Shown here one piece after another: positions 1 to 8,195 of a DNA stretch of 23,188 bases. Made by a program: the position numbers and the translations under genes. Every line of letters starts with the position of its first letter. Position 1 is the stretch's first letter. The notes beneath the pieces were generated by a model. It made no database searches and was not told the DNA's origin. It saw only the letters and a list, made by a program, of their open reading frames with translations. Origin of the DNA: Methanocorpusculum sp. (GTDB lineage Archaea; Halobacteriota; Methanomicrobia; Methanomicrobiales; Methanocorpusculaceae); NCBI GenBank assembly GCA_029987245.1, contig DALTWG010000028.1:1-23188 (forward strand), written 5' to 3'.

Positions 1-45
1 GATAGGAGTTTCTGAACAGACAGTTTTGATTTTACAGAAAACTCG

Positions 46-108
46 TTACACATCCGTATTTAACCACCACGGATTCAGGTCGATCAGGATATCTTTTATT
101 GTCAGCAT
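46..108 (-). pseudogene. Possible N-terminal remnant of an archaeal AAA ATPase gene
   Basis: The minus strand from the ATG at 106-108 encodes 20 residues ending in a TAA at 46-48. They include the run ILIDLNPWW. Short N-terminal segments of this kind (IL.D.NPWW) occur at the start of many archaeal and bacterial AAA-type ATPases, which is why I flag it. None of the other frames continues convincingly as an ATPase before the left window edge. It may equally be chance sequence. A related ATPase unit with a deleted neighbour lies at 18.8-20.6 kb, so decayed ATPase copies would not be out of place. Confidence 0.2.
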
Positions 109-272
109 GTTAGTTATATGTCATTCACTGATAAGATATTAAAGTGTCTGAAGTTACTTGTTACAACCACCAACTTTTTCAGAAAGTTACCGGCTGCAAC
201 CCCTGACTTTTCCCCTGTCCCCGTGATTATACTCTGCCCCGACCGGCACCGCGCCTTTACAAAACCACAACC

Positions 273-280
273 ATTTATCC
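273..280 (+). promoter_or_regulatory. Candidate TATA-like element of glmM
   Basis: ATTTATCC lies about 27-34 bases before the glmM ATG at 307. This is the spacing expected for an archaeal TATA box when transcription starts at or a few bases before the start codon. No Shine-Dalgarno sequence precedes the ATG, which fits a leaderless or short-leader transcript. The match to consensus is weak. Confidence 0.3.
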
Positions 281-306
281 CGCCAAAACTAATTACTATA
301 TCATAT

Positions 307-1683
307 ATGGCACTTGCAAAACTTGAGAAAAAATATTTCGGCACCAACGGCGTCAGAGGCGTCACCGGCGTTGACATGACACCGGTATTTGCCCTTGGCC
401 TTGCCCAGGCATTCGGCACCCTTTTAGGCGAAGGAAAAACGGTAGGACTTGGCATGGATACCCGCACCTCCGGTCCGGCACTGGGTGCCGCTGTGCGCGC
501 AGGACTTTGCGCAAGCGGCTGCAATGTCATTGACTTCGGCATTGTGCCAACTCCGTGTCTTCAGTACCTCATACTTGCGCACAAACTCGACGGCGGCGTA
601 ATGATTACTGCATCGCACAACCCGCCGGAGTACAACGGCATTAAAATCATCGAAGCCGACGGAACCGAAATGGGTGATGCGCGCACTATTGAACTCGAAC
701 AGATTTTCATCAACAAAACCTGTAAGACCGCCGCATGGGACAAAGTCGGCAGCGTCAAAGAAGACTTTGACGCGCGCGAGATTTACATCTCAGCAATCGT
801 CTCCCAATTCCCCGCCGACATCGGTCAGGGAATCACAGTAGCAGTCGACCCCGGAAACGGTCCGGCAGCCGCTACATCAGCCGAGATTCTGCGGCGCCTC
901 GGCTGCACCGTGCATTCGATAAATGCAGACTTCAACGGTCTTTTCCCCGGAAGAATGCCGGAGCCGACCGCAGAGGGTCTCGCAGAACTTTCGGCGCTTG
1001 TAAGAAGCACGGGCGCCGCATTCGGCGTTGCACATGACGGCGATGCGGACCGTGCCATTTTTGTCGATGAAAACGGCACGTTCATGGACGGAAATATCAC
1101 CCTGGCACTTCTTGCCTCCTACTTCTGCGAACAGACGCCCGGTTCACTCATCGTAACTCCGGTGAGCACCTCCGGCATTGTGGAAGCCGTCGGCAGACAA
1201 TACGGCTGTGAAACCGCGTATACGGTGGTCGGCAGCCCTTACGTCGCCCGCACCATGATGGAATTAATCGCCAAAGGCACAAAAGTCGCCGTCGGCGGCG
1301 AAGGAAACGGCGGCATTATTTATCCGAGCCACCAGTTCTGCAGAGACGGAGGCATGTCTGCTGCAACAATGCTCGGGGTTGTTGCAACCAGAAAACAGCC
1401 GCTTTCAGAACTTATTGCCGCACTCCCTAAATACACCATGTATCAGGAAAAGCGCAAGTCAACAAAGGCAAAAGAGTTCACCGCGCACATGAAGGAATTT
1501 TACAAAGACCTGCCGATGGACACGCGCGACGGCATCCGCATTACCAAAGGAAATGCCTGGGCATTAATCCGGCCTTCCGGAACGGAACCGCTGATTCGCG
1601 TGTATGCGGAATCTGTGAACGCTGATGAAGCAAAAGCACTGTTAGGTGAAATACTCGCCGAGATAGAACCTTATCTCGCGTAA
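307..1683 (+). CDS. glmM: Phosphoglucosamine/phosphohexomutase (archaeal GlmM type)
   Basis: This 458-residue protein belongs to the alpha-D-phosphohexomutase family. It probably interconverts glucosamine 6-phosphate and glucosamine 1-phosphate on the way to UDP-GlcNAc in the cytoplasm. All four signature loops are present: the phosphoserine loop TASHNPPEYNG with Ser103, the metal loop DGDADR (residues 244-249), the sugar loop GEGNGG (331-336) and the C-terminal phosphate loop RPSGTEP (422-428). The N-terminus KYFGTNGVRG is the usual start of the family. I chose the ATG at 307 because the open frame upstream to 118 adds 63 residues without family character. Phosphomannomutase or phosphoglucomutase activity cannot be excluded, since archaeal members are often broad. 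It converges on the CYTH gene, with 16 bases between the stops. Confidence 0.9.
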   Translation: MALAKLEKKYFGTNGVRGVTGVDMTPVFALGLAQAFGTLLGEGKTVGLGMDTRTSGPALGAAVRAGLCASGCNVIDFGIVPTPCLQYLILAHKLDGGVMITASHNPPEYNGIKIIEADGTEMGDARTIELEQIFINKTCKTAAWDKVGSVKEDFDAREIYISAIVSQFPADIGQGITVAVDPGNGPAAATSAEILRRLGCTVHSINADFNGLFPGRMPEPTAEGLAELSALVRSTGAAFGVAHDGDADRAIFVDENGTFMDGNITLALLASYFCEQTPGSLIVTPVSTSGIVEAVGRQYGCETAYTVVGSPYVARTMMELIAKGTKVAVGGEGNGGIIYPSHQFCRDGGMSAATMLGVVATRKQPLSELIAALPKYTMYQEKRKSTKAKEFTAHMKEFYKDLPMDTRDGIRITKGNAWALIRPSGTEPLIRVYAESVNADEAKALLGEILAEIEPYLA

Positions 1684-1699
1684 CTTTTTTCAAAAACAG
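1684..1699. terminator. Short bidirectional U-tract terminator
   Basis: The 16 bases between the converging glmM and CYTH stop codons contain TTTTTT on the plus strand (1685-1690) and GTTTTTG on the minus strand. Archaeal termination often relies on U-tracts, so this short segment may serve both genes. No stable hairpin is visible. Confidence 0.35.
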
Positions 1700-2254
1700 T
1701 TATTTTCGGGACTCCAGCAATATTTCAAGATAGGATTTGGTAAGCCTTTCGCCGGTGATGCCGTATTTTTCCGCGGTTTTGTCAATTGTTGCAACAGCTT
1801 CATCTTCAGAGAGGTCAAACGATGCTTCAATCTCCGAAAACGAGCCGACGCCTTTTAAATCATCTAACGTCACAATGGCATTTTCGCACTGGTAAATTTC
1901 CCGGTGCTTAACAACCTCGGCGGTTTTTCTGAAACCTAATTTTTCCAGAATGAGTGCAAACTCATCGCCGGAGGACAAATCAACAATCAACTCCTCGCGC
2001 GCCTTGAATCCTTCGCGCCCCGCCTTCGGGCCTTTGTAGGTGATGCAGGGAGGCATGGCTTTGCCCGCGGTCTGATTTTTCACATAGCGCAGGCGCAGAG
2101 CTTCATCGGATTTGGCGAAATCCCGGACCGGCGAGTTAAAATAAATATCATATTCATCCTGGTCGGCAATTTTTTCGCAGGAGTCGCTGGTGAGTTTCTC
2201 GCGGATGGCGTCAAGTGAATCCACTTTTACTTTTATTTCAATTTCAAATCCCAT
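1700..2254 (-). CDS. CYTH-domain protein (CyaB/ThTPase-like triphosphate tunnel enzyme)
   Basis: This 184-residue protein fits a single CYTH domain. The signature ExExK motif is at the N-terminus (Glu4, Glu6, Lys8 in FEIEIKVKV). Later charged strands such as ALRLRYV, CITYKGPK and REELIVDL supply the usual tunnel Arg, Lys and Glu residues, and ATVTLDD-type sequence (here IVTLDDLKG) precedes SEIEASFD, as in class IV adenylate cyclases. Family members hydrolyse inorganic triphosphate or thiamine triphosphate, or cyclise ATP. Archaeal members are usually annotated CyaB, but the substrate cannot be read from sequence. It is transcribed divergently from the lipoprotein gene at 2339. An AT-rich promoter block near 2303-2316 could serve both. 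Confidence 0.85.
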   Translation of the reverse strand: MGFEIEIKVKVDSLDAIREKLTSDSCEKIADQDEYDIYFNSPVRDFAKSDEALRLRYVKNQTAGKAMPPCITYKGPKAGREGFKAREELIVDLSSGDEFALILEKLGFRKTAEVVKHREIYQCENAIVTLDDLKGVGSFSEIEASFDLSEDEAVATIDKTAEKYGITGERLTKSYLEILLESRK

Positions 2255-2302
2255 GATTGTATATTGCAGGGCAGAGATGTTAAGGATTGCGAAATGTTAG
2301 AG

Positions 2303-2316
2303 TATATTATTTATAG
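2303..2316. promoter_or_regulatory. Shared AT-rich TATA region between divergent genes
   Basis: The block TATATTATTTATAG lies 23-36 bases upstream of the lipoprotein ATG (2339), which fits leaderless archaeal initiation on the plus strand. On the minus strand it reads CTATAAATAATATA and lies about 50 bases before the CYTH ATG, allowing a short leader. Neither gene has a recognisable Shine-Dalgarno sequence. Confidence 0.45.
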
Positions 2317-2338
2317 AATAAAGTTATCATAGTATAGT

Positions 2339-2788
2339 ATGAAAAAGAGTATTCTTATTTCAGCAGTACTGCTTATCATTTGTGCAGTAATAGTGACTGC
2401 AGGATGCATTCAGATTAATATCCCCGGATCTCAGATCCCGATACCGACTCCGGAAGTCATTACCGAGTATGTTTATGTTGAATCTTCATCAGAAGAAACC
2501 GGAGTTCCGGAACTTTCTGCTGAAAAAGTCGGTAGTCATTATGATAGAGATTTATCCGCAGAATATGTGGAATTCAATGTTTATAACTTAGGAACCAAAA
2601 CAGCAAATGAAATTGTGCTGTATGTTGACGCAAGATACTCAGACTCACTGATTGATGCAACCGGTAATGTATATGTCGGCTCCCTTGGTCCAAATCAGGG
2701 AACAAGTATAACTGTTCCGATTTATTACAATTCGGACAGAGACTATATGGACGAACACACCTTCGAAACATACTTTGACTGGGCATAA
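2339..2788 (+). CDS. Small secreted lipoprotein of unknown function
   Basis: This 149-residue protein opens with a classic lipoprotein signal peptide: MKKS, a hydrophobic stretch to about residue 19, then the lipobox TAGC with Cys23 as the predicted lipidated residue. A Pro/Thr-rich linker (about 30-45) follows. The last ~90 residues (VGSHYDRDLSAEYVEFNVYN onward) have alternating strands such as VEFNVYNLGTKTANEIVLYV and ITVPIYYN. That resembles a small beta-sandwich of the FxLYD/CARDB kind found in archaeal envelope proteins. No catalytic motif is seen. It is probably anchored on the outer face of the membrane. It stands alone: divergent from the CYTH gene and followed by a T-rich tract. Start and signal peptide are clear; the function is unknown. 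Confidence 0.75.
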   Translation: MKKSILISAVLLIICAVIVTAGCIQINIPGSQIPIPTPEVITEYVYVESSSEETGVPELSAEKVGSHYDRDLSAEYVEFNVYNLGTKTANEIVLYVDARYSDSLIDATGNVYVGSLGPNQGTSITVPIYYNSDRDYMDEHTFETYFDWA

Positions 2789-2815
2789 GCAGCGGGACGA
2801 AAAATCCGTCAAACT

Positions 2816-2830
2816 ATTTTTCTTTATTTT
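2816..2830 (+). terminator. T-rich terminator after the lipoprotein gene
   Basis: About 28 bases after the lipoprotein stop the plus strand reads TTTTTCTTTATTTT, a typical archaeal U-rich termination tract. A weak inverted repeat follows, with CGGAAC at 2835-2840 and GTTCCG at 2865-2870, but it lies downstream of the U-tract and is not needed for the call. Confidence 0.4.
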
Positions 2831-2962
2831 CTCGCGGAACCAGTAGTGAAGCAACACTTAGGCAGTTCCGATAAAGGATTGTATTTCCGTATCTCTTACT
2901 ATGCTTTCAGGGACTCCGTACAACCAGGTTATGCAAAATATCAATAGAAAACGAAAAACACC

Positions 2963-3057
2963 AAAAGAAAAAAATGGTTTGAGAGTTCGGGTTGGAGGGA
3001 TACCCTCCGGTATTTATTTGAGGATACCCCACTGAGGTTCCTCCCCACTCTCTCAAA
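2963..3057 (-). terminator. Folded 3' region and U-tract ending the ATP synthase transcript
   Basis: Reading the minus strand just after atpD, an 8-bp stem (TTTGAGAG at 2978-2985 with CTCTCAAA at 3050-3057) encloses three smaller hairpins. These are GGAGGG/CCCTCC (2994-2999 with 3003-3008), GGTAT/ATACC (3009-3013 with 3024-3028) and a short GAG/CTC pair near 3034-3043. On the minus strand the closing stem is followed within five bases by U7-C-U4 (2974 back to 2963). The simplest reading is a terminator and stabilising 3' structure for the nine-gene operon. A discrete cloverleaf-like small RNA is the alternative. The rest of 2789-3081 shows nothing further. Confidence 0.45.
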
Positions 3058-3081
3058 GAGGACAAAAGATAAACCAAAGGA

Positions 3082-3705
3082 TTACTTCGATTTACCCTTG
3101 ACTCTTTTCAGTCTGACTAATTCTTCACGTTCCATTTCATCAAGACGCATCTTAATAAAGTTGCGTGCCTCGACTAACTCCGGAATAACCTTGAACTCAA
3201 GTGCGTTTACACGGCGCTTGGTACCTTCAATCTCATCAAGCAGACGCTTCATAGTCGTGTCGAGTTCTGCAGAACGGATAATAACATCCACCAGCTCCTC
3301 AAACGCATCAGCCGCCTCATCAATAGCGGCAGAAGTTCCAAGAACACTGTATCCGCGCTCATCCAGCGGCTTTTTCACGCCCTTTGCCTCGATTTCAGGC
3401 ACCACGACACCCATAATATTCTTGTTCTTCAGACCGATTTCAGGATTCTCGGAAGCAGACAGAGCTGCCGTTAAGACACCGATGTTTCCCTCGACCGTTT
3501 CTGCGATTGCAATCATTTTACGGGCCCGCGCGTACTTTTCGTTTAACTCATTCTTGAGATCTTTAGCCTGAGCTAACACCTTGAAGAATTCAAGGATTAA
3601 ACCGTCGCGCTTCATCTTCAGAAGCTTGTGACCACGCTGGGATAAGGCAATCCGCTTTTTAATGCCGATTAACTCACTGCGGGTAGGCTTCACATTAAGC
3701 GCCAT
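3082..3705 (-). CDS. atpD: A-type ATP synthase subunit D (central stalk)
   Basis: This 207-residue protein is the last gene of the operon. Subunit D forms the long coiled coil of the rotor shaft inside the A3B3 head, and links head rotation to the membrane ring. The N-terminal MALNVKPTRSEL(I) and following basic helix (KKRIALSQRGHKLLKMKRDGL) are the family's conserved start. The C-terminal helix carries TKRRVNALEFKVIPEL, the other conserved block. Length is normal. It starts six bases after the atpB stop, with GGAG in the last codons of atpB as a possible ribosome-binding site. A highly basic tail (RLKRVKGKSK) ends the protein. Confidence 0.95.
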   Translation of the reverse strand: MALNVKPTRSELIGIKKRIALSQRGHKLLKMKRDGLILEFFKVLAQAKDLKNELNEKYARARKMIAIAETVEGNIGVLTAALSASENPEIGLKNKNIMGVVVPEIEAKGVKKPLDERGYSVLGTSAAIDEAADAFEELVDVIIRSAELDTTMKRLLDEIEGTKRRVNALEFKVIPELVEARNFIKMRLDEMEREELVRLKRVKGKSK

Positions 3706-3711
3706 TTACGA

Positions 3712-5088
3712 TCAGCTCCGGTAGTTCGGGTGATATTTCTTAATCAGGTCACGGTCGATACGTTTCTCAAGTTCGGACTCCGGCAGACCGGTGAAGAGCT
3801 CCCAGCCGAGATCAAGCGTCTGCTGGATAGTACGGTCTTCATCCGATCCCTGGCGGACGAATCTGTTTTCAAAGACATCCGCGAACTCAAGGAACTTCTG
3901 GTCACGCTCTGATAATGCATCTTTACCGACGATAGCGACTAAGCCGCGGAGATCCACACCTTCTGCGTATCCGGAATATAACATATCGGATACCTTCTTG
4001 TGGTCTTCACGGGTTAATCCCTTGCCGATACCAAGGTTCATTAAACGCGACAGAGACGGCATAACGTTGATCGGCGGGTAAATACCTTTACGGTGCAGTT
4101 CACCGGAAACCACAATCTGACCTTCGGTAATGTATCCCGTAAGATCCGGAATCGGGTGGGTGATATCTTCACCGGGCATGGACAGAATCGGAATCTGCGT
4201 AACAGAACCCTTTAAGCCCTTGATAATACCTGCACGTTCATACAGAGATGCTAAGTCGGTGTACATGTAACCCGGATAACCGCGGCGGCCCGGAACTTCT
4301 TCACGGGCTGCACCGATCTGACGCAGTGCTTCGCAGTAGTTGGTCATATCGGTTAAGATAACCAGCACATGGTAACCAAGGTCGTATGCGAGATACTCTG
4401 CAGTGGTAAGTGCAAGACGCGGCGTAACGGTACGCTCGACTGCCGGGTCGTCTGCGAGGTTTAAGAAAACGACTGCACGCTCAAGTGCACCGGTTCTCTC
4501 GAAGTCGTCCATGAAGTAGTTTGCCTCTTCACGGGTGATACCCATTGCAGCGAAAACTACGGCGAATGCCTCTTCAGATCCCGGCACTTTTGCCTGTCTT
4601 GCAATCTGCAGTGCAATCTCGTTGTGCGGAAGACCTGCGGAAGAGAAAATCGGCAGCTTCTGACCACGGACAAGTGTGTTGGTGCCGTCAATAGTGGAAA
4701 TACCGGTCTGAATGAAATCTCTCGGAGAACCGCGTGCATACGGGTTGATTGCCGCACCGTTGATGTCAAGACGCTTTTCCGGAACGATTTCCGGTCCGCC
4801 GTCAATAGGCTTGCCGCCGCCGGATAAGATTCTGCCAAGCATGTTCTTGGAAACCGGCATCTTGAATGTTTCGCCGAGGAATCTGACACCGGTGTCTTTT
4901 CCAAGACCGGTGGTGGTCTCAAAACACTGGACAACGACCATGTCGTCGGAAGAATCAAGAACCTGACCTCTTTTCATGGTTCCGTCCGGAAGCGCAAGGG
5001 AAACCTGCTCTTCGTATCCTACCGGCTCAGTCTTTTCGACGAATACCAGCGGACCGGCGATTTTGGAAACAGTCTTATATTCTTTCAT
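3712..5088 (-). CDS. atpB: A-type ATP synthase subunit B (regulatory head subunit)
   Basis: This 458-residue protein is the non-catalytic nucleotide-binding subunit of the A3B3 head. It aligns in style with family B subunits: the N-terminal barrel (YKTVSKIAGPLVFVEKTEPV), the degenerate P-loop region PIFSSAGLPHNEIALQIARQ with no GxxxxGK(T/S), and the conserved GRRGYPGYMYTDLASLYERAG and GEDITHPIPDLTGYITEGQI. Lack of a proper Walker A motif is normal for B and separates it from subunit A. It begins two bases after the atpA stop, with GAGGG in the end of atpA as a ribosome-binding site. No irregularity is visible. Confidence 0.96.
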   Translation of the reverse strand: MKEYKTVSKIAGPLVFVEKTEPVGYEEQVSLALPDGTMKRGQVLDSSDDMVVVQCFETTTGLGKDTGVRFLGETFKMPVSKNMLGRILSGGGKPIDGGPEIVPEKRLDINGAAINPYARGSPRDFIQTGISTIDGTNTLVRGQKLPIFSSAGLPHNEIALQIARQAKVPGSEEAFAVVFAAMGITREEANYFMDDFERTGALERAVVFLNLADDPAVERTVTPRLALTTAEYLAYDLGYHVLVILTDMTNYCEALRQIGAAREEVPGRRGYPGYMYTDLASLYERAGIIKGLKGSVTQIPILSMPGEDITHPIPDLTGYITEGQIVVSGELHRKGIYPPINVMPSLSRLMNLGIGKGLTREDHKKVSDMLYSGYAEGVDLRGLVAIVGKDALSERDQKFLEFADVFENRFVRQGSDEDRTIQQTLDLGWELFTGLPESELEKRIDRDLIKKYHPNYRS

Positions 5089-5090
5089 GT

Positions 5091-6836
5091 TCAGGCCCTC
5101 AGTTCTTTGAATTCTTTGTCCATCTCAGCGTAAATCTTGTCGAGAACAACCTTGTAGTCTTTAGTGAACTTAATCTGCGGCATCTCGTTCTTGGATTTGA
5201 CGTTTAAGATCTGTGCCGGCGGAACGCCTGCTGCCTGTGCTGCATATGCATAGTCTGCATAAGTCTTGATCATCTTGAACATGTCAAGGGTCTTCGGGAG
5301 ATCACAGTATGTGTCGACCGGGTCAAAACCGTTCTGCTGCAGGAACAGCTCACGAATCATACGGGCAACCTCAATAGTAACCTGTTCTGCTTCCGGAAGT
5401 GCATCGGAACCGACCAACTGGACAATTTCATTCAGTTCGGCTTCTTTCTGCAAGACTTCCATGAACCATGCCTTCAGTTTGTTGAACTCCGGAGAAACCT
5501 TCTCGTCATAGTATTCAGAGAGCTGACCCTGATACAGCGAGTAGGACTGCAGCCAGTTGATTGCCGGGAAGTGCCGGCGTCTGGAAAGCGATGCATCCAG
5601 TGCCCAGAAGACTTTGACGATACGAAGCGTGTTCTGCGTAACCGGCTCGGAGAAGTCACCGCCCGCAGGGGAAACTGCGCCGATAACAGAAACTGAACCG
5701 CTTCCGCCGTTTAACGGCTCGACTAAACCTGCACGCTCGTAGAACTCGGAAAGTCTGGACGACAGATATGCCGGATAACCTTCTTCACCGGGCATCTCTT
5801 CAAGTCTGGAACAGATTTCACGCATTGCTTCTGCCCAGCGGGAAGTGGAGTCTGCCATTAATGCGACATCATATCCCTGGTCACGGAAGTATTCTGCGAT
5901 GGTGATACCGGTGTAAACCGATGCTTCACGTGCTGCTACAGGCATGTTGGATGTGTTTGCGATAAGGATAGTTCTCTCCATAAGAGAGTTGCCGGTCTTC
6001 GGGTCTTTTAACTCCGGGAACTCGGTTAATACCTCGGTCATTTCATTTCCACGCTCACCGCATCCGATGTAGACCACAATTTCCGCATCAGACCACTTTG
6101 CAAGCTGCTGCTGGGTAACCGTCTTTCCGGAACCGAACGGACCCGGAATTGCTGCAGTTCCGCCCTTTGCAATCGGGAAGAGACCATCTAAGATTCTCTG
6201 ACCGGTAAGCAGCGGAATCTTTGGAGAGTGCTTTACAATGTACGGGCGCGGCACACGAACAGGCCACTTCTGCATCATCGGGAACTTCTCGCCGCTGTCA
6301 AGTTCTACTACAATCTCATCGACTGTGAAAGAACCTGCTTCGATTTTGGTTACTTTGCCGCCCTTGAAGTTTGGCGGAACCATAATCTTGTGGAGAATGG
6401 ATCTGGTTTCCTGAACTTCTCCGACAACCTGACCGGGCTTTACTTCGTCACCGGCTTTGACGACCGGCTTGAACTCCCACTTCTTTTCGTGGTTTAATCC
6501 CGGTGCAGACACACCGCGGGAAATGAAGTTACCCATCTTCTGGATAAGAACTTCCAGCGGTCTCTGGATACCGTCGTAGATACTGGTTAATAATCCCGGA
6601 CCCAACTCGACTGCGAGTGAGAGACCGGTGTTTATGACGGGTTCTCCCGGACGAATTCCGGAGGTGGACTCATAAACCTGAATGATGATATTCTCACCAT
6701 CGATTTTGATGACCTCACCCATCAGCTGCTCATTACCGACTTTAACGACATCATACATGTGTGCGTCAAAGTCAACTGCAGTGACGACTGGTCCTGCAAT
6801 TCTTTTGAGTACTCCTGGTTTGTTATTTACTTCCAC
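5091..6836 (-). CDS. atpA: A-type ATP synthase subunit A (catalytic head subunit)
   Basis: This 581-residue protein is the catalytic subunit that makes or hydrolyses ATP in the A3B3 head. The Walker A loop GPFGSGKT lies at residues 232-239, with Lys238 and Thr239 as phosphate and Mg ligands. The GERGNEMTEVL and SRWAEAMREI blocks follow. The archaeal-type insertion between barrel and nucleotide domain (roughly residues 115-200, with GDEVKPGQVVGEVQET) is present, as expected for A/V-type A subunits. The start codon is GTG at 6834-6836, inside the end of atpF (10-base overlap). The next Met is well inside the conserved barrel, so GTG is the sensible start. The overlap implies coupled translation with atpF. 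Confidence 0.96.
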   Translation of the reverse strand: MEVNNKPGVLKRIAGPVVTAVDFDAHMYDVVKVGNEQLMGEVIKIDGENIIIQVYESTSGIRPGEPVINTGLSLAVELGPGLLTSIYDGIQRPLEVLIQKMGNFISRGVSAPGLNHEKKWEFKPVVKAGDEVKPGQVVGEVQETRSILHKIMVPPNFKGGKVTKIEAGSFTVDEIVVELDSGEKFPMMQKWPVRVPRPYIVKHSPKIPLLTGQRILDGLFPIAKGGTAAIPGPFGSGKTVTQQQLAKWSDAEIVVYIGCGERGNEMTEVLTEFPELKDPKTGNSLMERTILIANTSNMPVAAREASVYTGITIAEYFRDQGYDVALMADSTSRWAEAMREICSRLEEMPGEEGYPAYLSSRLSEFYERAGLVEPLNGGSGSVSVIGAVSPAGGDFSEPVTQNTLRIVKVFWALDASLSRRRHFPAINWLQSYSLYQGQLSEYYDEKVSPEFNKLKAWFMEVLQKEAELNEIVQLVGSDALPEAEQVTIEVARMIRELFLQQNGFDPVDTYCDLPKTLDMFKMIKTYADYAYAAQAAGVPPAQILNVKSKNEMPQIKFTKDYKVVLDKIYAEMDKEFKELRA

Positions 6837-7129
6837 AAATCAACACCCACCGAACGTTTAATGCGCTCTCTAAGGGAGAGACCTGCTTCCTGACCGCCGA
6901 TAGTCACAATGGTCGGACGGACGGAATTTTCAACGGTTGCCTGCAGGCGACGCGGTATTGTTTCAAGGTCTGCTTCCTGTAAAACAAGAATGCCGACATT
7001 TTCATCGTCTAATACTTTCTGGATAGCCTCGGTGAGTTTCTCCGGAGTATCAGCGTCGTAAGTTTTCTGGATACCGGCTAAGCGGAATCCCAGGATGAAC
7101 TCTTTGTTTCCAATAACTGCTATCTCCAT
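6827..7129 (-). CDS. atpF: A-type ATP synthase subunit F (central stalk)
   Basis: This 100-residue protein is the small Rossmann-like central stalk subunit that binds subunit D. The N-terminus MEIAVIGNKEFILGFRLAGI is the classic F signature. A middle strand, VGILVLQEADLETIP, precedes the C-terminal helix. The ATG lies one base downstream of the atpC stop, and its 3' end overlaps the GTG start of atpA by 10 bases. Length matches the family. Confidence 0.95.
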   Translation of the reverse strand: MEIAVIGNKEFILGFRLAGIQKTYDADTPEKLTEAIQKVLDDENVGILVLQEADLETIPRRLQATVENSVRPTIVTIGGQEAGLSLRERIKRSVGVDLWK

Positions 7130-7130
7130 G

Positions 7131-8189
7131 TTACATCACCAGGTATTTGACTAATACTTCCGGCTCTAATCCCGCCTCTTTTCCGCGGGCAAGGGCACGC
7201 AGGTTAGCCACTTCGTATTTCTTGTTTTCCAGATACACAAGTACCGGAGAGATTGAGAATGGTTCGCGCTTGGACGACTTGTCCATCTGCGTGAGCTGGG
7301 CAGCAATAAGCCTGCTCTCGATTTCGTAAACCGGCTTTTTCTCACGGAGTTCTTCTAATGTATCAATCAGAACCTGTGCTTTTACCTTCTTTTTCAGCGT
7401 ATCGACAACTTCATCAATACTTTCAGTTGACGTCAGACGTTCCAGTTCATCAGGTTTGAACGTTCCGCCCTCAATCCATAATCCAAGAGTGGAACACTGC
7501 TGAGTTGCCTGAGCTCTGAGTCTGAAAAGTGTTGTGATGTTTTTCACGTCGATTTCAAACACGACATATTTTAAGAACGGGCCGCTGCCCTTCATAATGC
7601 CGTGTCCGGCTTTCACGAGCGTCGCATAGTAATACTTGTACAGTTCAACTTCAATCAGCCGTAAATTCCTTAATTCAAGTGCTTTTGCAATCCTCTCGCT
7701 GATAATGTCAGCAATCGGCTTGATGGGAATCAGTTCCACGATTCTTTCAATCGAAGATTCGGCTAAGAGCTTGTCAAGTGCGGCTGCATCCAGTGCACCT
7801 GCCGGTACAAGTACCGCCTTGATTTTTCCATCGGAAAATCCAAGGAGTTTACCTCTGAGAATAGTCAGAATATTCTGAATATCCCACTTGTGCAGGTAAT
7901 CGCGGGTAAATCCTTTCATCTCTCCCGGCGCCAGAGAAATAATCTTCTGGTATTCCTTTGCAAGATTCCAGGACATTGCGTTTTCGATAAGGTCAACGCC
8001 TGCAAAAGACGCTGCTAATTCATCGATTTCGCGTTTGTACTCCATTTCCTCGATGAGTCTGGTGAACTCAGGGAGACCCATGTTGAGCATCCGCTGATAT
8101 TCCTCTTTGGGAATCAGTTTTGCTTTTCTAACCCGCATACGGGTAGCTACATAGATATATGGGGCAGAACCGCTCGATACCTCTGTCAT
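7131..8189 (-). CDS. atpC: A-type ATP synthase subunit C (rotor adaptor)
   Basis: This 352-residue protein is the all-helical funnel subunit (V-type d homologue) that joins the central stalk to the membrane rotor ring. It carries family-like blocks YIYVATRMRVRKAKLI near the N-terminus, DIQNILTILRGKLLG, and the pseudo-repeat FEIDVKNITTLFRLRA. The C-terminus has the expected EVANLRALARGKEAGL. The ATG is preceded by GAGGT, which overlaps the atpE stop; the genes are six bases apart. Length is typical. Confidence 0.94.
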   Translation of the reverse strand: MTEVSSGSAPYIYVATRMRVRKAKLIPKEEYQRMLNMGLPEFTRLIEEMEYKREIDELAASFAGVDLIENAMSWNLAKEYQKIISLAPGEMKGFTRDYLHKWDIQNILTILRGKLLGFSDGKIKAVLVPAGALDAAALDKLLAESSIERIVELIPIKPIADIISERIAKALELRNLRLIEVELYKYYYATLVKAGHGIMKGSGPFLKYVVFEIDVKNITTLFRLRAQATQQCSTLGLWIEGGTFKPDELERLTSTESIDEVVDTLKKKVKAQVLIDTLEELREKKPVYEIESRLIAAQLTQMDKSSKREPFSISPVLVYLENKKYEVANLRALARGKEAGLEPEVLVKYLVM

Positions 8190-8195
8190 ATTACC

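Larger units (their letters stand above)
1..306. other. Gene-poor leader region upstream of glmM
   Basis: I see no full gene here. The glmM reading frame stays open upstream to position 118, but that extension lacks family-like sequence and ends where a typical mutase N-terminus begins at 307. The minus strand holds a 20-codon fragment at 46-108, listed separately. An AT-rich stretch, ATTTATCC at 273-280, lies about 30 bases before the glmM ATG and could be a TATA-like element. Confidence 0.5.

Noticed and set aside
118..306. In-frame upstream extension of glmM by 63 residues
   Set aside because: It has no mutase-like sequence and the usual family start (KYFGTNGVRG) begins a few residues after the ATG at 307.
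2835..2870. Inverted repeat CGGAAC/GTTCCG as a terminator or operator
   Set aside because: It has only a 6-bp stem with a 24-base loop, placed after the U-tract of the lipoprotein gene. It is too weak to call.
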